Shown: in pieces, positions 34,503 through 42,547 of the stretch
How positions within the stretch are numbered: the stretch's first letter is position 1
How the letters are laid out: every line of letters starts with the position of its first letter
NCBI GenBank assembly: GCA_036387415.1
Contig: DASVTU010000034.1
Location: forward strand, 1-64,000
Length of the DNA: 64,000 nucleotides
Direction of reading: 5' to 3'
Source of the DNA: DASVTU01 sp036387415
GTDB taxonomy: Bacteria > Acidobacteriota > Blastocatellia > Pyrinomonadales > Pyrinomonadaceae
The notes under the pieces: generated by a model
Told to the model about the DNA's origin: nothing
The model's input: only the letters and a program-made list of their open reading frames with translations
Database searches by the model: none
Program-made: the position numbers and the translations under genes

Positions 34503-36199
34503 GGTCTTTCCTCCGCATTGGCCTTAAGGTCGAGCACGAACGTCAACGAAGTTTCGCCGCTGCTGCCGACCGTCACGCGCTGTCGAAGGTTGTGCGTCTG
34601 TTGTCCACTGTTCGGCACGAACACGTTCAGCACCAGTTCGTACTCGCCAGCCGCGAGCCCGTCCAGCACGAAAGCCCCTCGCGCATCGACGCGCGAAGCA
34701 CGAACGAAACCCGCGCCCGGCTCACTCCCGACCCGCCGCCCCGAAACCATCATGTTTGCGTTGGCGGGCAGCACGCCGTTTTCGATTCTGACTTGACCGC
34801 GCACGACGGCGTTGCCATAGGCGAGGATGAGGCGCACGTCTGTCGCAGGCGTGCCGGAAGAGAGGTCGATGCCGTCGGGCGGCACGACGCCGTTCGCGCG
34901 CTCGACGCGCACCAGCGTAAAACCCTTCGTTTCAGGAGTGCCCAACAGACCGAGCCGCACTTTGCCCGGACGAATCCCTCCAATGTAAAAACTCCTGTTA
35001 GGATTGACGCGTCCCGTCAGTGTCAGAAAACTACCCGGCGCGTCGCCGCCCTCGAACGGGTGGATGTAAATCGAGAGACGCGACAGCCGTGCGAGCGCGG
35101 CCTGATCGCCTCCGCCCTCGATAACAGCCACTCCGCTCAAACTCGTCCCGCGCTGCATCTTGACGACGACGTTGCTGACATCCGCTTCGGTAACTTCAAA
35201 CGTCGCCTGCTCGCCGTACATGTCGCTCTGGTTATCGAGATGCGCGACCAACGCGTAACGTCCCGGCACGATGCCTTCCAACTTCCACTCGCCGCGCGCG
35301 CCCGACATCTGCCCGCCCGATGTTGCGCCCACGTGATTCGGCGAATCGTTCACCAACATGCCGTACATGATGCGCGCGTTAGCCACCGGAAGATTCGTCT
35401 CGGCATCGACGACGCGCCCTTCCACTCTGTATGTCTTGACGCGCGTGCCGAGCGTAATGTCGATGCCCGTCGCCTCGCCGCCGCTCGTCACTTCGACTAA
35501 CTTGCCCTGTGATTCTTCGCTCACGCCCGGATAAAAAGTACGCGCGTAATGCGTGCGGCCAGCGCCGCCGAGAAACACCATGTTGTCCTTGTCCTCGCCG
35601 ACGCTGATGCGATAACGACCGGGTGCAAGACCATAGTGACGATAGATGCCACGGTCGTCCGTCGCCCTCGGGCGCGCATACGACGTTGTATGAACTCCGT
35701 TCTCCTCCGACACCGACGCGGCCTGAACGTACTGACCGATGACGGGCTTCCCCTCCGCGTCGGTGATGCGCCCCGTGATGACACCGCCGCGCGTCAGCGT
35801 AAAATCTATATCGTTGACCATCTCGCCCGGCGCGATGTTGACCGCCTTGCCCGACTGCCATGCGCGCTCCGACGACCCGAACATGTATGTCGGCGCAAAC
35901 GGCACGATGGTATAGCGACCCGCAGGCACATTGTTTATCGTGTAACGCCCTTCGCCGTCGGTGGTCGCGCGTGCGATGGATTTACGGCGCGGGCCGATGT
36001 CGCCTGAGAGGAGCGACAACACGATGCCCGCCAAACCTTTCTCGTCGCTTGTCGTGACGCGTCCGTTAACCGTGCCCGTCGCACCGACGGGAGTCTCGGT
36101 CGGCGCGGCTTGCGCTTGCGTGCGCGGCGCAGAGCAGAGGAGAAAGACGCACGCGGCGACGACGGCGACGGCGGCAAGGCAACGCAGGAGGGCAGGCAT
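34499..36199 (-). CDS. Secreted carboxypeptidase-regulatory-like domain protein (paralogue)
   Basis: From the ATG at 36199 (GAGGAAAC just upstream) the product is about 566 residues. It has a signal peptide (ending RTQAQA) and four or five carboxypeptidase-regulatory-like repeats: GTVNGRVTTSDEKGLAGIVL, GEGRYTINNVPAGRYTIVP, GGVITGRITDAEGKPVIGQY, DDRGIYRHYGLAPGRYRIS, YRVEGRVVDAETNLPVANA and a last GAFVLDGLAAGEYELVL. It is the first gene of a two-gene operon with its paralogue. The arrangement suggests gene duplication and a shared envelope role. Confidence 0.82.
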   Translation of the reverse strand: MPALLRCLAAVAVVAACVFLLCSAPRTQAQAAPTETPVGATGTVNGRVTTSDEKGLAGIVLSLLSGDIGPRRKSIARATTDGEGRYTINNVPAGRYTIVPFAPTYMFGSSERAWQSGKAVNIAPGEMVNDIDFTLTRGGVITGRITDAEGKPVIGQYVQAASVSEENGVHTTSYARPRATDDRGIYRHYGLAPGRYRISVGEDKDNMVFLGGAGRTHYARTFYPGVSEESQGKLVEVTSGGEATGIDITLGTRVKTYRVEGRVVDAETNLPVANARIMYGMLVNDSPNHVGATSGGQMSGARGEWKLEGIVPGRYALVAHLDNQSDMYGEQATFEVTEADVSNVVVKMQRGTSLSGVAVIEGGGDQAALARLSRLSIYIHPFEGGDAPGSFLTLTGRVNPNRSFYIGGIRPGKVRLGLLGTPETKGFTLVRVERANGVVPPDGIDLSSGTPATDVRLILAYGNAVVRGQVRIENGVLPANANMMVSGRRVGSEPGAGFVRASRVDARGAFVLDGLAAGEYELVLNVFVPNSGQQTHNLRQRVTVGSSGETSLTFVLDLKANAEERP

Positions 36200-36542
36200 G
36201 TTTGTTTCCTCGAAGAAAGGACTGAGAACGTCTAGACCCGGCTGCACATGCATGAGGATAGAGACGCTGTGGACGCGAGCCGTTTCAAAAATTTATCACT
36301 CCGGCATGTGACGCACAAGTCGGACAGCAGTCGCTCCGGCACTAACGGAGGCGATTGCGCGACGCAGGATTGCGCGTAGAGAGTTTGCGCGAGTTGTTTG
36401 ACGTGCACGAAGCGAGTCGCAGACGACGCGCGGAATCTTTCATCGCCAGAAATTGATAGGACGTGAATTTCAAAATGATGCGACGCAAATTTCGGAACGT
36501 CGCGCGCCTTGAGGGGAAAGCGTTGCGGTATAATTTCGCGGT
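36200..36542. other. Divergent intergenic region
   Basis: These 343 bases lie between the divergent carboxypeptidase-like operon and the glycosyltransferase gene. No gene is convincing. The only recognisable signal is the TATAAT at 36529-36534 directly before the glycosyltransferase start. Confidence 0.5.
36529..36534 (+). promoter_or_regulatory. Consensus -10 box next to the glycosyltransferase start
   Basis: TATAAT ends 8 bases before the ATG at 36543, which would place transcription start within about 2 bases of the start codon. The -35 region (CCTTGA at about 36507) is weak. Confidence 0.5.
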
Positions 36543-38459
36543 ATGACGAACGACGAGACCGACAGCCATGTGGACACGCGTGCGGAGCATTCGCGCAGCG
36601 AGGCGAGGGCGCGTCGCCCCGCGCGTATCCGGTTTCATCCTTTGAAATCGAGCCGCAGGTTGTTGGTCGTGCTGTGCGTCGTGACGTTTCTCGTAGCATG
36701 CGGTGTGCGGTGGTTGACGTTAGAGGATTCGACGCTCGAAATCGGAAAAGTTCAATCAGCCGTGACGGGCGATTACAAGCACGTCGCGCGACTCTTGCTC
36801 GCGGGCGGCGTCGCCTCCTTCTTCAGTCCCGCTTCGCCGCTCGCCAACCCCGACACGCTCGGACATCCGCCCGGCTATTCGATTTTTATCGCGTTCGTGT
36901 TTCGTCTCGGCGGCGAATCCGACAGGGCGTTGCAGCTTATCCAGATTGTTTGCGATGCGGCGGCGACGGTCGTGATTCTGCTTATCGTCGCGGAACTCCT
37001 GCCGATTGGCGTGGCTTTTCTCGCCGCGTTGTGCGCCGCGTTCGCGCCGCAGTTCGTGTGGAATTCGGTGGTGGTTTTACCCGATACGCTGGCCGTGCTG
37101 CCGTTGCTGCTGGCGGTTTACTGCATCGTGCGCGCATGGCGACGACCGCGCCTCGCGTGGTTGTTGGCGGCGGGCGCGCTCATCGGCCTCTCTTGTTGGC
37201 TGAGAGCCAACGCGATGTTGCTCGCGCCGTTTCTTGCTGTCGTGTTGGTGCCGTTTTTGTTCGAGCGCGGACGGCGTCTTGGATACGCGGCGGCGCTCGT
37301 CGGCGGAATGCTGGTCGTCGTCGCGCCGTTGACGATTCGCAACGCGATGGTCTTCGGTCGTTTCATTCCGCTCTCGCTCGGTGCGGGGCAGACGCTTCTC
37401 GAAGGCATCGCGGATTACGACCACGAAGGGCGATTCGGAATCCCCGCGACCGACCTCGGCATCATGCGGATGGAAGCGCGGCTGTACGGGCGTCCTGAGT
37501 TTGCCGAGACGTTGTTTGGCGAGGACGGCGTGGCGCGCGAACGGATGCGTCTGCGACGCGGATGGGAAGTGATAAGCGCGCATCCCGTCTGGTTCGCGGG
37601 AGTGATGCTGCGTCGCGCCGCGGGGATGCTCAAACTCGAACGCGCGCGTCTCGTCACGGCTCAGCCGCCCGTCGCACACACGCACGGCGTTGCGGACGGC
37701 GCGCGTCCCGTCTGGTCAAACAACGCCATCGCGCTCAAAGACGTTGGCACGGCGCTCGCGGGCGGCACTGTCATCACGCTCGCGCCGGACGCCGCGACGC
37801 TCTCGCTCAAGGGCGACGCTTCGCGTTACGGAAAACAGTTTGCCACCGCGCCCTTCGACGTGAAGCGAAACACCGATTACCTCTTGAAGTTGCCCGTCAA
37901 AATCGAACGCGGGCGCGTCTCCATCGCCGTCGATAGCGACGTTCGCGTAGCATCTCTCGCATCAACCATCGTGGACGCATCGGAAGGCAAGTCGCCGGAC
38001 GAACAGCCTGTTGTGGTCGTCGCCATTCCTTTCGTCGGCATGGAGACGGAGCGCGTGCGGGTTGTCTTCAGCAATGCCGCGCCCGATTCCGTCGCGCGTC
38101 TCGGCGAGATAAGCCTCTACGAACTCGGCGCGGCGCGCGGCATGTGGACGAGATACCCGCGCGCTGTCGTCAGAAGCGTGCAGAGAATCTTTCTAACGGC
38201 CTTCATGTTGCCGCTCGCAGTGGTCGGCTTCGTGTTGCTCCTGCGTGCGCGACATGGCCGCACGCTCGTCGCGTTGCTCGCCGTGCCCGCTTACTTTCTC
38301 TCCGTCCAATCAATTCTGCACACCGAATACAGGTACGTCCTCGTCATCCATTATTTCCTTTTTACGTTGGCGGCGACCGCATTATACTGGGCGGCGAAAA
38401 TGCTCTCGCACCACTTCCGTTTCCATTCAAACGCGACGGAGGCCGACCGCCCCGCGTGA
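36543..38459 (+). CDS. Membrane glycosyltransferase, GT39/ArnT-like
   Basis: A 638-residue polytopic protein. After a basic cytoplasmic N-terminus the first span (about 40-55) is followed by a periplasmic loop with GDYKHVARLLLAGG and HPPGYSIFIAFVFRLGGES, typical of the GT39/GT83 family that uses polyprenyl-phosphate-linked sugars. At least nine further spans follow. About 150 residues of soluble beta-rich domain are inserted before the last three spans (about 395-545). The donor and acceptor are unknown; LPS core, lipid A or protein glycosylation are options. kdsD lies 30 bases downstream, consistent with envelope glycan biosynthesis. Confidence 0.8.
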   Translation: MTNDETDSHVDTRAEHSRSEARARRPARIRFHPLKSSRRLLVVLCVVTFLVACGVRWLTLEDSTLEIGKVQSAVTGDYKHVARLLLAGGVASFFSPASPLANPDTLGHPPGYSIFIAFVFRLGGESDRALQLIQIVCDAAATVVILLIVAELLPIGVAFLAALCAAFAPQFVWNSVVVLPDTLAVLPLLLAVYCIVRAWRRPRLAWLLAAGALIGLSCWLRANAMLLAPFLAVVLVPFLFERGRRLGYAAALVGGMLVVVAPLTIRNAMVFGRFIPLSLGAGQTLLEGIADYDHEGRFGIPATDLGIMRMEARLYGRPEFAETLFGEDGVARERMRLRRGWEVISAHPVWFAGVMLRRAAGMLKLERARLVTAQPPVAHTHGVADGARPVWSNNAIALKDVGTALAGGTVITLAPDAATLSLKGDASRYGKQFATAPFDVKRNTDYLLKLPVKIERGRVSIAVDSDVRVASLASTIVDASEGKSPDEQPVVVVAIPFVGMETERVRVVFSNAAPDSVARLGEISLYELGAARGMWTRYPRAVVRSVQRIFLTAFMLPLAVVGFVLLLRARHGRTLVALLAVPAYFLSVQSILHTEYRYVLVIHYFLFTLAATALYWAAKMLSHHFRFHSNATEADRPA

Positions 38460-38489
38460 TTTCAGAAACATCACTTTCATCAACGACTA

Positions 38490-39473
38490 ATGACAAAAAT
38501 TTCTCATTTCACACAGATTACCGACCTCTTGAAAATGGAGTCGGAAGCGATTGCCGAGACGGTGCGCCGCCTGCGCGAGACGGAGGTTGAACGCGCTATC
38601 GAAGTGCTGGCAGAATGTCGCGGCAAGGTGGTTTTAATCGGCGTCGGCAAGTCGGGCAACATCGCGCAGAAGATTGCCGCGACCATGACGAGCACGGGCA
38701 CCGTCGCCGTCTTCCTTCATCCGTCCGATGCGTCGCACGGCGGTCTGGGAATCGTTTCGACGGATGATGTCGTCATCATCCTCAGCAATAGCGGCGAGAC
38801 GGAGGAAGTGGTCGAGATGCTGCCGCACCTCGAACATCGACGCGTGCCCGTAGTCGCCATCGTCGGCAATCTGCGCTCGACACTCGCGCGACGCGCCGAC
38901 GCCGTGCTTGATGCTTCCGTCGAACAGGAAGCATGTCCGCTCAATCTCGCGCCGACGACGAGCACCACCGTCGCTCTCGCCATCGGCGACGCGCTGGCAA
39001 TGACGCTCATGCAGGTCAAAGGTTTCAAGGCGGAAGACTTCGCGCTCAATCATCCGGCGGGACGACTCGGCAAACGCCTCACCATACGCGTCTGCGATGT
39101 GATGCACGGCGGCGACGAGAATCCCGCGTTGGGTGAACGCGCGTCGCTGCTCGAAGTAGTGCAGGCGATTAGTCGCGGCGGTCTCGGCGCGGTCAACGTC
39201 GTAGACGACGCGGGGCGTCTCGCGGGCATCATCACCGACGGCGACGTGCGACGGACGCTGCAAAAATGCGGCCTCGCCGACCTCGAAGAGATTGACAGCC
39301 GCTCCGTTATGACGCCCAGCCCAATCATCGCCACGCCCGACATGCTCGCACACGCAGCCCTCCAACTCATGGAAGACCGTCCCTCTCAAATCTCCGTCCT
39401 GCCCGTTGTTGACGGCGACGGTCGCTCCGTCGGACTCGTCCGGTTGCACGACATCATCCGTAGCGGAGTCTGA
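38490..39473 (+). CDS. kdsD: D-arabinose 5-phosphate isomerase (SIS plus two CBS domains)
   Basis: The 327-residue protein converts ribulose 5-phosphate to arabinose 5-phosphate, the first step toward Kdo of the LPS inner core. The SIS domain (about 30-170) has LIGVGKSGNIAQKIAATM, FLHPSDASHGGLG and ILSNSGETEEVV. ALNHPAGRLGKRL links to two CBS domains (about 205-327: VMHGGDENPALGE, GIITDGDVRRTL, SVMTPSPI, VGLVRLHDIIRSG). Length and architecture match KdsD/GutQ. The GutQ (sugar-alcohol) paralogue is possible but genomic context with lpxC nearby favours the LPS role. Confidence 0.92.
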   Translation: MTKISHFTQITDLLKMESEAIAETVRRLRETEVERAIEVLAECRGKVVLIGVGKSGNIAQKIAATMTSTGTVAVFLHPSDASHGGLGIVSTDDVVIILSNSGETEEVVEMLPHLEHRRVPVVAIVGNLRSTLARRADAVLDASVEQEACPLNLAPTTSTTVALAIGDALAMTLMQVKGFKAEDFALNHPAGRLGKRLTIRVCDVMHGGDENPALGERASLLEVVQAISRGGLGAVNVVDDAGRLAGIITDGDVRRTLQKCGLADLEEIDSRSVMTPSPIIATPDMLAHAALQLMEDRPSQISVLPVVDGDGRSVGLVRLHDIIRSGV

Positions 39474-39477
39474 CAGA

Positions 39478-39712
39478 GAAGGGATGAGCGCGGAGGGACG
39501 AGGGGTGAAGGGTTGGCCTCTTGACGGTTTCAAGGGCACAAGATTCGACGGTAGAAAATTCAAGCGACCGAGGACAAGGATTCAAGGCTTAATAATGGCA
39601 CAAAGATTCACGACGCGAGCGACAGAAACAAAACGCTTATCTTTCAATTCCACGACTCGAATCACTCAACTTTCATCTCTCATCCCTCCGTACTCATCCC
39701 TCATCCGTTACC
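39478..39712. repeat. Widely spaced arms of the heptamer repeat family
   Basis: GGGATGAGCGCGGAGGGACG at about 39482-39520 and CTCATCCCTCCGTACTCATC at about 39677-39712 use the same units as the atpD-atpC element but are separated by about 160 bases. The 3' arm is inside the open frame of the next gene. Confidence 0.5.
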
Positions 39713-40371
39713 TGTTGATGGTTGTAACGCTGTCTGTTGCGGTCGTGCCGTTAAGGGCGCAGGAGCGGAGAGAGGAGCGCGGGCGCGAGGCGGGCGTGGT
39801 GCAGGCGGGCGAAGTGTTGGTGGTGCTCAACGAGCCATTTTTCAACGCGCTGCTCGACGCGATATTGACACTGGCTGACCCGCCGAAGTTTTCGCTGGCG
39901 CGTGGGCGTGGCAACTCGAAGTGCGGCAACGAAATCGAGTTGAGGCGCGAAGCGTTGGGCACGCGGACGGCGGTGCGATTCGCGGACGGACGTATGAGTG
40001 CGCCTGTCGCTTTTCGCGGCTCGTACGAAGCGGCGTTGGTCGGTTGTTTGAATTTTGAAGGTTGGGCCGATACTAATTTCGCGTTGGCGTTCGACGCGGA
40101 GCGACAAGTGCTCACGGCGCGCATCGACGTGCGCGAAGTGCATCTGAAAAATATCCCTTCACTCGTCAGCGGCGGCGTCACCGCATTGGTTCAAGAGTCG
40201 ATTGACAAGCGCGTTAATCCGGTCGAAATCCTCCGCGCCGAACAACTAGCCGTGCGTCTTCCACTCACACAGGGCAATACGCTACGCCTTCGCGCACGCG
40301 AAGTGCGCCACGAAATCTCCGGCAAAGACCTGCGACTCAGAATCTTCTACGAAATCGTGAGGAATAGTTAA
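39595..40371 (+). CDS. Secreted protein of unknown function
   Basis: I do not recognise this protein. The start is uncertain: ATG at 39595 gives 258 residues with a long polar N-region; ATG at 39718 begins inside the hydrophobic segment (MVVTLSVAVVPLRAQ), whose cleavage would follow LRAQ. The mature part is beta-rich with LVVLNEPFFNALLDAIL, two cysteines (SKCGNEIELR, VGCLNFEGW; possible disulfide) and a C-terminus LRLRAREVRHEISGKDLRLRI. The pattern of alternating strands with VQAGEVLVVLNEPFF recalls lipid-binding SMP/BPI-like or LEA-type folds, but that is speculative. Part of the N-terminus is coded by a repeat arm. Confidence 0.6.
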   Translation: MAQRFTTRATETKRLSFNSTTRITQLSSLIPPYSSLIRYLLMVVTLSVAVVPLRAQERREERGREAGVVQAGEVLVVLNEPFFNALLDAILTLADPPKFSLARGRGNSKCGNEIELRREALGTRTAVRFADGRMSAPVAFRGSYEAALVGCLNFEGWADTNFALAFDAERQVLTARIDVREVHLKNIPSLVSGGVTALVQESIDKRVNPVEILRAEQLAVRLPLTQGNTLRLRAREVRHEISGKDLRLRIFYEIVRNS

Positions 40372-40511
40372 AAACGCAGAATTAAAAATGAAAAAAGTCA
40401 GATAGCTGAAACGCGTTGTGTCGTCGCCGTCGTCGGGAAGCATAAGAAATATTCTTCAAAAGCAGCGTTCCTGAGTGCAGGGCTTTTTACATTTTGCATT
40501 TTTCATTCAGA
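40370..40511. repeat. AT-rich hairpin element between convergent genes
   Basis: AAAAACGCAGAATTAAAAAT at 40371-40400 pairs with ATTTTGCATTTTTCATTCAG at about 40485-40511. The 80-base interior contains AAAAGCAGCGTTCCTGAGTG and GCAGGGCTTTTT, an inner stem. It separates convergent stops. Confidence 0.65.
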
Positions 40512-41079
40512 GCGGTGTCCATTCGTGGCGCAGCAGCCCGTAGATAATCTCATCGACGCGGCGGCCTTGAATCCGGTAGTGCTCGCGCATCTGTCCTTCG
40601 TTGATGAAACCGAGGCGTTCGACGAGTCGGCGCGAGGGCATGTTTTCGACGCTGATGAGGGCAAAGATGCGATGGAGTTTTGTTTCGCGGAAAAGTTTAT
40701 CGACGAGGAGTGCGACGGCGCGTGTGCCGTAGCCGCGCCCGTGGTGTGTGTCGGAGAGCATGTAGCCGATTTCGGCGTAACCCATGCCCCACGCGGGTCG
40801 CTCGGTGGCGACTGTGCCGATGGCTTCGCCGCCTAGTTCGACAATCCAGCGATACTCATAGCGCGTGCGGTCTGTGAGGTCGCTGGTGCAGACGGTGGAG
40901 AGGCGTCGCGTTAAATCTCCGACCGTGAGTGGAAACAGGGGATTGTGTCGCTGGCTGCTCGGTTGCTCGCGCCAGCGATACCACGCGGCGGCGTGCTCCA
41001 CGCTCATCGGCGCGAGCCGCACATCCCCGACATCTCCTATGCGTCGGCTCCCGTCTGTCTCGTTCGCAGTCAAAACCAT
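40507..41079 (-). CDS. GNAT-family N-acetyltransferase (RimJ/RimL-like)
   Basis: About 190 residues from the ATG at 41079 (MVLTANETDGSRRIGDVG), chosen because GGAGAG precedes it; the longer frame upstream is repeat-derived. The acetyl-CoA-binding motif A is present as IGYMLSDTHHGRGYGTRAVALLV, followed by RIFALISVENMPSRRLVERLGF and the motif-B end GQMREHYRIQGRRVDEIIYGLLRHEW. This set is typical of ribosomal-protein or spermidine/aminoglycoside-like RimJ/RimL acetyltransferases. The substrate is not predictable. Confidence 0.88.
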   Translation of the reverse strand: MVLTANETDGSRRIGDVGDVRLAPMSVEHAAAWYRWREQPSSQRHNPLFPLTVGDLTRRLSTVCTSDLTDRTRYEYRWIVELGGEAIGTVATERPAWGMGYAEIGYMLSDTHHGRGYGTRAVALLVDKLFRETKLHRIFALISVENMPSRRLVERLGFINEGQMREHYRIQGRRVDEIIYGLLRHEWTPL

Positions 41080-41113
41080 CACCGCTCTCCGACTTTCAAA
41101 ATAGGAATTTGCT

Positions 41114-41250
41114 ACAGAGACAAGGAGCAAAGAAGGCAGAAAGCGGAACGCAGAAAGCAGTAGGCAGAGAGCGGACAAAACCTTCCTGCTTCCTGTCTGC
41201 CTGGTGCCTTATGCTTTCTGCATCTCTCTGTGCCTCTGAGTCTCTGTGGC
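41114..41250. repeat. Long heptamer hairpin element between GNAT and lpxC
   Basis: GCAGAAA/GCGGAAC/GCAGAAA/GCAGTAG/GCAGAGA units at 41131-41176 pair with 41189-41248 (CTGTCTGCCTGGTGCC, CTTTCTGCATCTCTCTG). About 60-base arms make this one of the largest elements in the window. Confidence 0.8.
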
Positions 41251-41256
41251 GGATTC

Positions 41257-42141
41257 TTAGTGCGCCATCGACATCGCCGCGCTGACGGGCATGTCAATAA
41301 TCTCCCATGCTGCATCGTTGCGTAGGAGTTTCGACATCACTTCGGCATGAAGGATGTGTCCGCTTCGCTCCGCCGCGACGCGAGCCAGAAGTGGCATCCC
41401 CAAAAGAGCGAAATCGCCGATGATGTCGAGAATCTTATGCCGCACAAACTCGTCGCGCGAACGCAGAGGCGTTTCGTTCAACATTCCTTCGGGTGTGAGC
41501 ACGATGGCGTTGTCGAGCGAGCCGCCGCGAATCAAGTTGGCACGACGCAGGGCTTCAATCTCCTCTGTGAAACCGAAAGTACGCGCGTCGGAAATTTCGC
41601 GCGCGAAGCCGGAAGCGTCGAGCGCGTCGAAGCGAAAATGCTGCACGCCGATGAGCGGGTGTTGAAAATCAATCATGCAGTCGATTTCGTAGCCTTCGTG
41701 AGGCTCGATGCGTATGCATCGGTTGCCATGTTCGACCGAGACGGGTTGGCGCACGCGCAGCGCGCGTCGCGTCGCCGTCTGCTCAACGATTCCAGCGCGT
41801 TCAATCATCTCGGTGAACGCGCCGGATGAGCCGTCCATAATCGGCAACTCAAGATTATCGACTTCGATGTAAGCATTATCGACGCCGCCGCCGCGCAAGG
41901 CCGCGAGGAGATGTTCGACCGTCGAGAGCACGACGCCCTTTCGCATCAGCGTCGTGGCATAACTGCAATGCGCGATGCATTCGACGGTGGCGGGAATCTC
42001 GAAACCGTCGAGGTCTGTGCGGAGAAAGACGTAGCCCGCATCGGGCGGCGCAGGCCGTAAGCGCAGGTGAACCGGCACGGCTGTATGAAGTCCAAGCCCA
42101 CTCGTCTCGACCGGCGCGGCAATGGTCGTCTGTTTAATCAA
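41257..42141 (-). CDS. lpxC: UDP-3-O-acyl-N-acetylglucosamine deacetylase LpxC
   Basis: Zinc amidase for the committed step of lipid A biosynthesis. A TTG at 42139-42141 starts the family-typical IKQTTIAAPVETSGLGLHT and gives about 294 residues, close to the usual 300; an ATG at 42261 adds 40 residues unlike LpxC. Zinc ligands and catalytic residues appear as STVEHLLAAL (His), EFVRHKILDIIGD (His, Asp) and the general acid/base region SGHILH. The Phe-Gly-Glu-equivalent ISDARTFGF is present. With kdsD this shows a Gram-negative, Kdo-lipid A envelope. The TTG start is inferred from homology, with AAAGGA some 14 bases upstream. Confidence 0.93.
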   Translation of the reverse strand: MIKQTTIAAPVETSGLGLHTAVPVHLRLRPAPPDAGYVFLRTDLDGFEIPATVECIAHCSYATTLMRKGVVLSTVEHLLAALRGGGVDNAYIEVDNLELPIMDGSSGAFTEMIERAGIVEQTATRRALRVRQPVSVEHGNRCIRIEPHEGYEIDCMIDFQHPLIGVQHFRFDALDASGFAREISDARTFGFTEEIEALRRANLIRGGSLDNAIVLTPEGMLNETPLRSRDEFVRHKILDIIGDFALLGMPLLARVAAERSGHILHAEVMSKLLRNDAAWEIIDMPVSAAMSMAH

Positions 42142-42547
42142 AATTGAATCGGGAATCCTTTCGACACATGAGCGCGCTCGCTCACACAGTCTACGATAAA
42201 GAGCGACAAATACATGGCAAAGCCCGTGCCTCGACGCGCGTTTGAGAGGATAACGAGACAACGCAGCATCATCGTATGCGACGAAAGAGTTGACGAAACG
42301 CTGGCCGGACGCGCGAAATTCACAGATTAACGAGCATTAACGCGTACGTGCGTCGTCTTTCATGGCGTACGCATGAAAAGTGAAGTTTATCTTTTTCGTC
42401 TCTGCGAAGCGTCCTGGAAATCAAACGGAGAGACGCGTTTGTGGCGGCAGCGCGACACGCATTAGAGAGATGTGCGGCAGATACGCAACACTGACCGAAC
42501 TGCTTCACACTTGTCACCCGTCGCCGCTTTTCTTATCATCAAAACAA
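42142..42547. other. Divergent intergenic region lpxC-polA
   Basis: About 405 bases with no convincing gene. An open frame extends lpxC upstream to 42261 and polA upstream to 42380, but neither extension resembles its family. It contains the polA promoter at 42511-42539. Confidence 0.5.
42511..42539 (+). promoter_or_regulatory. Sigma-70 promoter of polA
   Basis: TTGTCA at 42511-42516 and TATCAT at 42534-42539 with the ideal 17-base spacer. The -10 box ends 8 bases before the ATG at 42548, implying a leaderless or nearly leaderless transcript. Confidence 0.6.

Noticed and set aside
36232..36699. 155-codon frame on the minus strand upstream of the GT39-like gene
   Set aside because: Cys/Ser/Arg-rich, no ribosome site, and overlaps the start of the conserved glycosyltransferase.
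42380..42547. Upstream extension of polA
   Set aside because: The extension does not resemble Pol I, and a good promoter lies inside it, so translation from 42380 is unlikely.
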